NCBI RefSeq assembly: GCF_017377855.1
Contig: NZ_JAFREP010000015.1
Span: forward strand, 62,001 to 126,000
Length of the DNA: 64,000 nucleotides
Reading direction: 5' to 3'
Source of the DNA: Acanthopleuribacter pedis
GTDB taxonomy: Bacteria > Acidobacteriota > Holophagae > Acanthopleuribacterales > Acanthopleuribacteraceae
The position numbers and the translations under genes were made by a program. Below are positions 35,195 through 42,478 of the stretch, one piece after another. The notes under the pieces are model-generated. The model saw nothing but the letters and a program-made list of their open reading frames with translations, was not told the DNA's origin and did not search any database. The number at the start of each line of letters is the position of its first letter. Position 1 is the stretch's first letter.

Positions 35195-36232
35195 TTACTC
35201 TTCCACATCGGAAGCGGACACCTCGGCCGACCGCAACCGATCCAACATCTCACCCGGCTTAAAATCGGTCAATAAAACCGGGCCCGACAGACCGGCGGGC
35301 GCTTGAAAAACACCCCCATCAACTTGCACAACCACATCGGCAATATCCCATATTTTAACGACGTGCAAACGCCCCATGCGATAAATCCGGCGCTCTCCGG
35401 CGGGAAGGCGTCGATTGGTAAGCATCTCACCGTCGATGTATACCTCAACCCGGACGGAGCGACGCGCCTCAATCACAAAAACATCATCCAAAACGACATC
35501 GCCCTCGGCCCCGCCCAACACCTGCTCTCCCGCGAGGGAAAGCAATGGCAAGCCGGAAGAAACACCGCCGCCGGCCGAAACCGCGCTTCTCGCCGCGGGA
35601 GAATCATTGCCGACAGGCATATCACCGGACACTTCCGGGGAAATTTCCGACGGAACCCCATTCAGGGTCGCCGTCGCCTTATCCGCGGTCAAAGGATCCG
35701 ATTCGGCGCGCCCATGCTTGGCCTCAGCGCCGCGGTCAACCGCCCCCGCATGCCCCTCATCGGGCCGAGACACGGGCTCGGTAACCGAGGTTGAAGCAGC
35801 CCCTGGCGCTTCAACACGGGGCGGCAACGTTTTCACGGCGCCGGCGGGATCAGCGGACGCCCAAGGCCGGTACAAAACCAAAAGCACCAAAAGGACCACA
35901 CCGACGATCAAGGAAATCACCATCAGGAGCCGCATGCGCTGCTGTTTAAAAGCGGAATCATCGCGCTTGGTTTGTTCTTGCTGTAAAACAAAGTGAGGTT
36001 TGATGTCGTACTGATCGTGAAATTCAGCGGTAATAATATCTTCATCCAGTTCAAGGAACTGGGCATAGGTTCGCAAAAAATTCCGCGTATAAACACCGCC
36101 CGGCAGCGCGGAAACATCGTCATTCTCAATGGCAATGAGAAACATTTTGGCAATTTTGGTCTCGCGCGCGACATCGTCGAGGTCGTAGTTCATCTTTTTG
36201 CGCGCTCGTTTTAGCTTTTCACCGATGGTCAT
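35195..36232 (-). CDS. RodZ-like helix-turn-helix membrane protein
   Basis: 345 residues: an N-terminal HTH_25 domain (5-75, IGEKLKRARKKMNYDLDDVA), one membrane helix (about 107-128, MVISLIVGVVLLVLLVLY), a Pro/Ala-rich periplasmic linker and a C-terminal DUF4115-like beta domain (about 235-335, VFVIEARRSVRVEVYIDGE). This is the RodZ layout; RodZ anchors MreB for rod shape. Some HTH_25 proteins have other roles and no mre gene is present here, so I leave out the symbol. Confidence 0.82.
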   Translation of the reverse strand: MTIGEKLKRARKKMNYDLDDVARETKIAKMFLIAIENDDVSALPGGVYTRNFLRTYAQFLELDEDIITAEFHDQYDIKPHFVLQQEQTKRDDSAFKQQRMRLLMVISLIVGVVLLVLLVLYRPWASADPAGAVKTLPPRVEAPGAASTSVTEPVSRPDEGHAGAVDRGAEAKHGRAESDPLTADKATATLNGVPSEISPEVSGDMPVGNDSPAARSAVSAGGGVSSGLPLLSLAGEQVLGGAEGDVVLDDVFVIEARRSVRVEVYIDGEMLTNRRLPAGERRIYRMGRLHVVKIWDIADVVVQVDGGVFQAPAGLSGPVLLTDFKPGEMLDRLRSAEVSASDVEE

Positions 36233-36320
36233 GTGAAAATGCTCCCCAAATAGCTACAAAACCGAATGACACAAGGACTCGATCACCCATCATCCGCCGC
36301 CGACTCCACCCCGAACAATC

Positions 36321-36513
36321 AGCCCGCATTTCTCACCAGAAGCTCTGCTCCCGCGTTGAAACAGCTGCAATTACTTAGATTACTCGGTTGCACCGTTGCA
36401 AAGCAACGGTGACAGCCTCGACGTGGCGCTGCTACGCCTGCCCGCGGTCGTAACCTGTGTCCTCACAACGATTTCAAAGCCTCGCGACGAATTCTGGTGA
36501 GAAATGCGGGTTA
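36321..36513. mobile_element. Family A inverted-repeat element, copy A3
   Basis: About 193 bp with ends 36321-36340 and 36493-36513 that are complementary at 19 of 20 positions. The sequence matches the ends of A1 and A2, and the internal GCTGCTACGCC and CTCGCGACGAAT words are shared with A1. It contains no gene and fills part of the gap between rodZ-like and the small unknown gene. Confidence 0.75.
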
Positions 36514-36708
36514 GCGGTTCTTTTCCCGCCGCCTCAGGAATCCGGCCCGAGGTTTCAACCGGACCCATTCTCAGGGAGGACCGGCCCGACCTGGTTTAAC
36601 CTTCCCCTACCAAGTCTTTTATCCTAATCTAAATAGGTTACTTGATGCAAACAAGTCGGCCCATTCCGAACCGAAAAACACAGCTTCCGCGAATGATGAG
36701 GGTTAATC

Positions 36709-37185
36709 ATGAGCGAATCTCAACTCTTCTTTGATTTTCGAAACTTCCATGCCGGACCGCCCCCAGGCGCCCCCAAATCCGCAACAAACGGATGGCTCAT
36801 GGTTCATCAACCGCGAACAACGGACACCGCCCTGTACGACCGGGCCTTCCTGCTCTCCATCAACACGCCCGCGACGCACCCACTCAGACTCCGCGGCGCA
36901 GCAACGGGCTTCGATGAAGCCTTGCGTTTTTTCGAGCAAGTCATCCGCGGTCGCATCGACGCCAACCTGCCGGGACGCTTGCTCACTTACTTTTCAGCGG
37001 CACCAAAAAACGTGACAGCGCACCAATTCGAACAGACCGGGTTCGGGGCCCAATTCACATTACCCGGCCCAAAACAGGGGTTAAACGGGTTTTTAGAGAA
37101 AAACGAGGCCCCCTTCACCAACCAACCCCATCAAATTGAGGCAGCGCAAAGGGTCGTCTCCTGGCTGAAGTCAAAAATCCGCTAA
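36709..37185 (+). CDS. Hypothetical protein
   Basis: 158 residues beginning MSESQLFFDFRNFHAG. GAGGG lies 6 nt before the ATG. The protein is soluble, with no signal, membrane segment or Cys motif, and ends in a Lys/Arg-rich helix. I recognise no family. It stands alone between element A3 and an intron remnant, so it may be a small accessory gene. The frame is open throughout and codon use is similar to its neighbours, which makes it more likely real than not. Confidence 0.6.
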   Translation: MSESQLFFDFRNFHAGPPPGAPKSATNGWLMVHQPRTTDTALYDRAFLLSINTPATHPLRLRGAATGFDEALRFFEQVIRGRIDANLPGRLLTYFSAAPKNVTAHQFEQTGFGAQFTLPGPKQGLNGFLEKNEAPFTNQPHQIEAAQRVVSWLKSKIR

Positions 37186-37239
37186 TCCACGTGCCTCACC
37201 AGCGGATCTACCCCATAAAAAAAGACGCGGACTCCAAAC

Positions 37240-37366
37240 ATCGAGCAGGGTGAGACGGGGCAATTAATCCCGGCTCATCCCTCTCACAGAACCGTACCTA
37301 CGGGCCTCGTATACGGCTCCTGCAAGTTATCCGCCCTAGACGGGCACAAGAACGCCGGTTTGGAGG
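37240..37366 (-). mobile_element. Group II intron 3' end remnant (domains V-VI)
   Basis: On the minus strand 37319-37288 folds like a group II domain V: GAGCCGTA paired with TACGGTTC, containing the AGC catalytic triad, a 2-nt GG bulge and a short upper stem. It is followed by TGTGAGAGGG and a domain VI-like hairpin (about 37280-37250), ending near TGCTCGATG at 37240. The upstream 40 nt (to about 37366) resembles intron sequence that follows a reverse transcriptase stop. No reverse transcriptase gene is present, so this is a fragment. Confidence 0.75.
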
Positions 37367-37424
37367 CTTTCCTTGCATCTTCTTTCAGTCGGCCGGGTTG
37401 GCCCGCCACGCTGGGCAAACATCA

Positions 37425-37451
37425 AAAAAGCCGGTCATCGACCGGCTTTTT
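37425..37451 (-). terminator. Intrinsic terminator of the membrane TPR gene
   Basis: Perfect 11-bp stem AAAAAGCCGGT/ACCGGCTTTTT with a 5-nt loop, 24 nt past the stop at 37476. Poly-T follows on the minus strand. Confidence 0.9.
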
Positions 37452-37475
37452 AGCAATAAACAACGGAAAGGACGC

Positions 37476-38234
37476 TTAGGAAGCGGCGCCTGCATCGGAT
37501 GCGGGACTCGCCTCATCCAATTCCTTCAACAACTCTTCCACTTTACGGTAGACGGGCGAACGATCAACCGCTTCCTTGTCTTTGTAACGATCAATCACGG
37601 CATTGGCCAAGGTGCGCGCCTGGGCGAAATCATTCTTCCCTTGGAAACAACGCGCACGCTGGTAGTTAACAAAGTCTTGCATGTCGGGGACCACACTACC
37701 GGACTTCGCCAACTTATCGTAATGAGAGAGCGCTTCATCAAAAGCTTTTTTTGCAAAGTGATAATCGCCCAAACCTTTGTGGGCGAAGAAGTGGTAACCG
37801 GAATCGCCTTTCAGAACTTCTTCATAAACCGCGGGAATTTCATCCTGACGGCCCAGGGCGGCCAGGGCGCCGGCTTTGAGAAGAAGGGCTTGCTGCTTGG
37901 CAGCGCCACTCAAGGAAGGAATGGTATTTTCCGCTTCAGCCAAGGCTTGTTCGTATTTCTGTCGCTCGCTGCTGAAATCAAAGCGGTCACGCGTATCATC
38001 AACCTGCGCAAACAAAGGGCCTTCAATTTGATAGACCTGGCCTGCAGCGTTTTTGGCGGCGTTGTCACGGAAGGACATTACCAAAAAGATAAGGCCCAAC
38101 AGCGCAAAAGCGCCGACCACGGCACCGATTACCGTGCGTGGTGATTCCTTGGTTTGAGAGATACCGCTCTCAAGCGCGGCCTTGAATTCGTCGGTTTTCA
38201 GCAACTCTTTGCGTTCATCTTTGCGTTTGGTCAT
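37476..38234 (-). CDS. Membrane-anchored TPR protein (YfgM-like)
   Basis: 252 residues. A charged cytoplasmic N-terminus (1-33) precedes one membrane helix (about 34-53, TVIGAVVGAFALLGLIFLVM), then TPR-like repeats (about 85-225, AGALAALGRQDEIPAVYEEVL and HKGLGDYHFAKKAFDEALSHYDKL). YfgM-type proteins of this plan work with the Sec translocon and periplasmic chaperones, but similarity here is of layout only. GAGG lies 10 nt before the ATG. It is followed by a strong terminator and is probably monocistronic. Confidence 0.82.
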   Translation of the reverse strand: MTKRKDERKELLKTDEFKAALESGISQTKESPRTVIGAVVGAFALLGLIFLVMSFRDNAAKNAAGQVYQIEGPLFAQVDDTRDRFDFSSERQKYEQALAEAENTIPSLSGAAKQQALLLKAGALAALGRQDEIPAVYEEVLKGDSGYHFFAHKGLGDYHFAKKAFDEALSHYDKLAKSGSVVPDMQDFVNYQRARCFQGKNDFAQARTLANAVIDRYKDKEAVDRSPVYRKVEELLKELDEASPASDAGAAS

Positions 38235-38786
38235 GGCAGGGATTCCTCAAGCTTCACAGTTCTTGTTCAGCTACGATAAAAATGAACCCGGAAAACCTCA
38301 CGTCTCAAAAAGAACAAAGACACGAATAAAAAAACGGCTGGGGGGTTCGCATCGCAGACAGTAAGTGCGGCGTTTGCGTCAAATCGGGGCACATTTCACC
38401 ACAAAGATGATCATGATACACGAATCGCAAGCAGAAAAAAGTAAAACCTTACGCGCTCAATCGGTGGGAACGGGTAGGTGGTCGCCGTCGAGGGTCGCGG
38501 CACCGGCACCGGGAAGGGTTGCGAACCCGAATCAGTCCCCTTTGGTCGTCATTATTTCAATTTCTGCGTGCCGGAAACCAAGCGGACAAGTTGCATTGCA
38601 ACGGCTTTAGAGCGATAATCATGCTCCGAAAATGAGGTGGTTCCACCACACCTTGAAGCACCCCCGATTTTTCTCGCGCCGCAAGGCAAGCGAAGCTTTG
38701 TAATCACGATTCAATTTTTTTTGACAAGGCGCTTCAAGGGTTGGAGCAAACACTCGCTCTAGCAACCACTTACTGGGAGGCATGGA
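38235..38786. other. Intergenic stretch upstream of pdxS
   Basis: About 550 bp with no supported gene. A TTGACA at 38721-38726 precedes pdxS by 60 nt but no good -10 box follows. No riboswitch or repeat was recognised. Confidence 0.55.
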
Positions 38787-39671
38787 TTGAAAGAAGTAGG
38801 AACGATTGAGCTCAAAACCGGCTTGGCCGAAATGCTCAAGGGCGGCGTCATTATGGACGTTGTCACGCCCGAACAAGCACGCATCGCGGAAGACGCGGGC
38901 GCTGTTGCCGTCATGGCACTGGAACGGGTCCCGGCCGATATCCGCGCTCAAGGCGGAGTGGCCCGGATGTCCCCTCCTGAATTGGTAACTTCCATTAAAG
39001 AAACGGTCAGCATTCCGGTGATGGCCAAATGCCGCATCGGCCACTTCGTGGAAGCCCAAATTCTGGAATCACTCGGCATCGACTTCATCGATGAAAGCGA
39101 AGTATTGACCCCAGCAGATGAAAGCAATCACATCTGGAAACACGATTTCAAATCGCCCTTCGTTTGCGGCGCCACCAATTTGGCAGAAGCACTGCGCCGC
39201 ATCGGCGAAGGTGCAGCGTTGATGCGCACCAAAGGCGAAGCCGGCACGGGGAATGTCATTGAAGCAGTTCGCCATATGCGCTCCATCAACAAAGGCATCG
39301 CGGAATTAAAAGCCATGGACCCGGCCTCGCTGATGAGCGCGGCCAAAAACATGGGTGCGCCTTTCACCCTGGTACGTTACGTGGCGGAACACGGCAAACT
39401 GCCGGTTCCTAACTTCGCCGCGGGCGGCATTGCCACGCCGGCGGACGCGGCACTGATGATGCAGCTCGGCGCCGAATCGGTTTTTGTCGGCTCCGGGATC
39501 TTCAAATCCGGCGACCCACTGAAACGCGCCACCGCGATTGTCAAAGCAACCACGCACTACCGAGACCCCAAAATTCTTGCGGAAGTTTCCGCGAATTTGG
39601 GCGAAGCCATGGTGGGCATCAACATCAGCGACATCCCCCAAGGCGAACTCCTCGCCGGCCGAGGCTGGTAA
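38787..39671 (+). CDS. pdxS: Pyridoxal 5'-phosphate synthase subunit PdxS
   Basis: 294 residues, a complete PdxS (beta/alpha)8 barrel: [28 protein letters not shown], the active-site [13 protein letters not shown] and the [27 protein letters not shown] phosphate region. It makes PLP from ribose 5-phosphate, glyceraldehyde 3-phosphate and the ammonia delivered by PdxT. The start is TTG at 38787, 6 nt after GGGAGG; an ATG five bases earlier runs straight into a stop. pdxT follows after 7 nt. Confidence 0.97.
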   Translation: MKEVGTIELKTGLAEMLKGGVIMDVVTPEQARIAEDAGAVAVMALERVPADIRAQGGVARMSPPELVTSIKETVSIPVMAKCRIGHFVEAQILESLGIDFIDESEVLTPADESNHIWKHDFKSPFVCGATNLAEALRRIGEGAALMRTKGEAGTGNVIEAVRHMRSINKGIAELKAMDPASLMSAAKNMGAPFTLVRYVAEHGKLPVPNFAAGGIATPADAALMMQLGAESVFVGSGIFKSGDPLKRATAIVKATTHYRDPKILAEVSANLGEAMVGINISDIPQGELLAGRGW

Positions 39672-39678
39672 ACGCCTG

Positions 39679-40251
39679 ATGATCGGTGTCTTAGCCATAC
39701 AGGGCGGCTTTGCCGCCCACCGCAAAACGCTTGATCGGTGCGGCGTCGCCTCCAAAGAGGTGCGCCTCGCCGAGGCTCTTGAGGACTGCGATGCACTGAT
39801 CCTGCCGGGCGGCGAATCCACGACAATGCTCAAACTCATTCAAGCGTTTGATCTCAAACCCGCCTTGGATCAGTTTGCCGCATCCGGGAAAGCCGTGCTT
39901 GGAACCTGCGCCGGGGCCATTCTGCTCAGTCAACGGGTAACCCACCCGGAGCAAGACAGCCTCGGCTGGTTGCCGGCCGACATCGAACGCAACGCCTACG
40001 GTTCTCAGGTCGACAGTTTCACCGAAAGCCAATCCTGTCCGACGTGGAACCTTGCCGAATACCACGCGCTGTTTATTCGCGCCCCACGATTCACCAACAT
40101 CCAGGGCGAAACCAAGGTCATCAGCAGGCTGGGTGATCAAATTACCGGCGTCCAGTATCGCAACCTGACTGCCGTGACCTACCATCCCGAGCTAACCGAC
40201 GACACGCGTTTTCATCGCGCTTGGTTAGATCATTGTGTATATTCAAATTGA
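39679..40251 (+). CDS. pdxT: Pyridoxal 5'-phosphate synthase glutaminase subunit PdxT
   Basis: 190 residues starting MIGVLAIQGGFAAHRK. Class I glutaminase features are GGESTTM, nucleophile Cys in GTCAGAILL, and the His-Glu pair in YHPELTDD. It releases ammonia from glutamine for PdxS. The ATG at 39679 lies 7 nt past the pdxS stop; a longer frame to 39538 overlaps pdxS and is not used. Confidence 0.96.
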   Translation: MIGVLAIQGGFAAHRKTLDRCGVASKEVRLAEALEDCDALILPGGESTTMLKLIQAFDLKPALDQFAASGKAVLGTCAGAILLSQRVTHPEQDSLGWLPADIERNAYGSQVDSFTESQSCPTWNLAEYHALFIRAPRFTNIQGETKVISRLGDQITGVQYRNLTAVTYHPELTDDTRFHRAWLDHCVYSN

Positions 40252-40252
40252 G

Positions 40253-40281
40253 GGTTCGGCCGGAAAAAAACCGGTCGAACC
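40253..40281 (+). terminator. Intrinsic terminator after pdxT
   Basis: Stem GGTTCGGCCGG/CCGGTCGAACC (one G-U pair) around an A7 loop, followed by TTCCCTTTTC, directly after the pdxT stop. Confidence 0.75.
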
Positions 40282-40335
40282 TTCCCTTTTCGACAAGGGG
40301 CACCGCCCCAAAACCCGTCGCGCCGAGTTAACCTC

Positions 40336-41328
40336 ATGAATCAACAGTCAGGCCGTCCCGATCAGATCCTCGACACCCAGGGCGATTACCAGCTCTCCGC
40401 CAATTACGGCTCAGCGGAATATGACGCCCTCCAACGGCGCGCCGGCTTGGTCGACCTCACCCAAGAACGTTTGCTTTCCCTGCGCGGCCGCGACGTCTTC
40501 TCATTTCTGCAAGGCATGCTTACCCAATCGATGCAGCCCTTTCCCGTCGGCGAAGCCAAGCCCTCGCTTCTGTTGGACGCTTCCGGTAAGGTGCAAGCCA
40601 AACTGAACCTTTACCACCTGGAAGACAACCATTTGGTCATGGAATGCCCCTTCGAATTGCGTGACACGATTCAAAAAAACCTGTCTCGTTTCGTCATCAT
40701 GGAAGATGTAACCATTCGCCCCTTGACGGACTATTACTTCTTTTCACTCCAAGGCAAGGAAGCGCCTTTGCACCGCGAGGCGCTCGCCAAGATTTATCCA
40801 CACTGGCACTTTATCGACCATAATCGCTGCGGCTTTGGTGGAACCGATGTGCTGTGCGGTCGCGAAGAAGCAGGCGATGCGGTTACCGCCCTCATCGACA
40901 TGGGCTTGGCACCCATCGGGTTCAACGCCCTCAACCGAGCCCGCATCGAAGCGTTGATTGCCTGGTTCGGCATCGACATGCTCGCCGGTCAAAACCCCTT
41001 GGTTTGCGGAGTGAGCGGCATCGCTTTTAACAAAGGCTGTTACATCGGCCAAGAAACGGTTGCCAAAACCAATGACCGCGGTCGCCCACCACAGGTTTTA
41101 TGCCTGGTCACCGGCGATCCCGACGGCAAGGTCGGCACACTCCCCCGCCCGCTCACCTTGGAAGACAAACCGGCCGGCAGCTTAACCTCGCTGATGAACA
41201 ACCCGGAACGAGGCGTCTCTGTCGGGCTAGCCCTCGTCAAAACAAACTACGCCACCCCCGGCGCAACCCTAAACGATGCGACCGGCACATTTTTTCACGT
41301 CACAAAAACGGTGACCCACAAGGTTTAA
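40336..41328 (+). CDS. ygfZ: YgfZ/GcvT-type folate-binding protein
   Basis: 330 residues. The signature KGCYIGQETVAK (YgfZ K-G-C-Y-x-G-Q-E) is intact near residue 235, preceded by the GcvT-like folate domain (LVDLTQERLLSLRGRDVFSFLQGMLTQ) and followed by a beta-barrel. YgfZ uses tetrahydrofolate to help build or repair certain Fe-S proteins. The ATG has only a weak ribosome site. A QueD-like gene starts 7 nt downstream. Confidence 0.9.
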   Translation: MNQQSGRPDQILDTQGDYQLSANYGSAEYDALQRRAGLVDLTQERLLSLRGRDVFSFLQGMLTQSMQPFPVGEAKPSLLLDASGKVQAKLNLYHLEDNHLVMECPFELRDTIQKNLSRFVIMEDVTIRPLTDYYFFSLQGKEAPLHREALAKIYPHWHFIDHNRCGFGGTDVLCGREEAGDAVTALIDMGLAPIGFNALNRARIEALIAWFGIDMLAGQNPLVCGVSGIAFNKGCYIGQETVAKTNDRGRPPQVLCLVTGDPDGKVGTLPRPLTLEDKPAGSLTSLMNNPERGVSVGLALVKTNYATPGATLNDATGTFFHVTKTVTHKV

Positions 41329-41335
41329 AAACGCC

Positions 41336-41782
41336 ATGTTCGTCGATGATCAAGAATATGAAATCGTGGTCAGTGTCCAAAAACACTTCCACGCCTCCCA
41401 TGCATTGCCGGCCCGCCCCGAGCTGCACGGGCACCTATGGGAAGTTGAGTTTAGCGTCTCCGGCCCATTAGATCCCCGCACCGGGATGGTTCATGACATG
41501 CTCGACCTCGCTAAGTTTTTCGACCCTTATGTCAAAGAGCTGGACGGGTGCAACCTCCACGAATGTCCCCAGTTCACGAGCGACAACCACCTCGTCAACA
41601 CCACCCAACAATTTCCTACCTGTGACACGCTCGCCCATTATTTCCTGTGGCGCCTTCAACCCATATTTAGAGAAGACCCCCGCTTCCACAACCTCAACCT
41701 CTGCGAAATTTCGGTCTCCATTTGGGAAGAGGATAAAAGTGCGCGCTGGGGTCGGGCAACCATCCGTCCTAAGTTGCGGTGA
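41336..41782 (+). CDS. 6-pyruvoyl-tetrahydropterin synthase/QueD-like protein, altered active site
   Basis: 148 residues with the T-fold of QueD. The zinc ligands are kept: FHASH near the N-terminus and HGHLW about 15 residues later. The Glu that holds the pterin is in SIWEEDKSARW. However, the catalytic Cys of CxxxHGH is Arg (RPELHGH), and the His of the Asp-His pair is Gly (LDGCNLH versus LDHHYLN in E. coli QueD). The protein may therefore be a non-standard PTPS family member with a different reaction. It is co-transcribed with ygfZ. No other queuosine gene is present. Confidence 0.85.
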   Translation: MFVDDQEYEIVVSVQKHFHASHALPARPELHGHLWEVEFSVSGPLDPRTGMVHDMLDLAKFFDPYVKELDGCNLHECPQFTSDNHLVNTTQQFPTCDTLAHYFLWRLQPIFREDPRFHNLNLCEISVSIWEEDKSARWGRATIRPKLR

Positions 41783-41844
41783 GGATCGCGGTCTGAAGAA
41801 TCGGCTTCTCGACTGCTTGGGTTCCAATCAGCTTGGCTTGGGCT

Positions 41845-41930
41845 CCTTTTTTTAACAGGAAGGCAGGATGGATGGAGGATGCGGCTTTGCCGTCCCCCCC
41901 TCTCAACCACTTCCCGCCGCGGATAGGGCC
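41845..41930. repeat. Fragment related to family C repeat
   Basis: GGATGGATGGAGGATGCGG at 41866-41884 matches the arm of the 48.1-kb element (18 of 19 bases, on the opposite strand of its right arm), and the next 40 bp is similar to the element interior. It lies 5' of element A2. Confidence 0.45.
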
Positions 41931-42029
41931 GTTACTTCGTTTGGCTTCCACCGAACCGCGATAAAGCGCCCACCACCACGTCCCACCGCAAGTCACCCCG
42001 CTGTTCCGGTTGGTTTAAGCGATAGCTCC

Positions 42030-42302
42030 TAACCCACATTTCTCAAAAGGGATTCTGCACCGGGGCAACCCCATGCGATGACGAGGGTTTGCCATCCGCG
42101 GGGCGGGCGGCCGTATTACTGGGTCTTGCCGCTTCCGCCGCGGCTGCTACGCCGAATGGTCGGCCCCGCGAATGCTCGGCCCCGCGAATGGTCGGCCCCG
42201 CGAATGGTCGGCCCCGCGAATGCTCGGCCCCGCGAATGGTCGGCCCCGCGAATGCTCGGCCCCGCGAATGGTCGAACCCCTCCTTGTGAGAAATGCGGGT
42301 TA
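42030..42302. mobile_element. Family A inverted-repeat element, copy A2
   Basis: About 273 bp with ends 42030-42051 and 42281-42302 complementary at about 19 of 22 positions, the same sequence as the A1 and A3 ends. The interior is homologous to A1 (GGATTCTGCACCGGGGCAACC and onward). A further right-end copy stands alone at 42425-42446. No credible gene is inside; the frame across it is repeat-encoded. Confidence 0.78.
42151..42278. repeat. 8 x 16-bp tandem repeat inside element A2
   Basis: Eight head-to-tail units of CGCGAATG(G/C)TCGGCCC, the first and last diverged. A1 has one such unit (GCCGAAAGGTCGAACC) at the same place, so the expansion is specific to this copy. Confidence 0.92.
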
Positions 42303-42424
42303 AACCAGAAAGGGTTCGAATGCACAGTCACGCCGCGCCTTCCTCGAAATAACGGCGCCATCCGCGTCGGGAACCGGCAACCAAGGGTTCCCATCATCAG
42401 CCGCATCCTCAAACCATCCTGCTA

Positions 42425-42446
42425 TCCTTGTGAGAAATGCGAGCTA
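42425..42446. repeat. Solo family A right end
   Basis: TCCTTGTGAGAAATGCGAGC and two more bases match the A2 right end at 42281-42302 (20 of 22) with no partner left end nearby. It is probably a remnant of a second, deleted or nested copy. Confidence 0.65.
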
Positions 42447-42478
42447 ACCCCTACGGACACACCGCATCCCAAACCATC

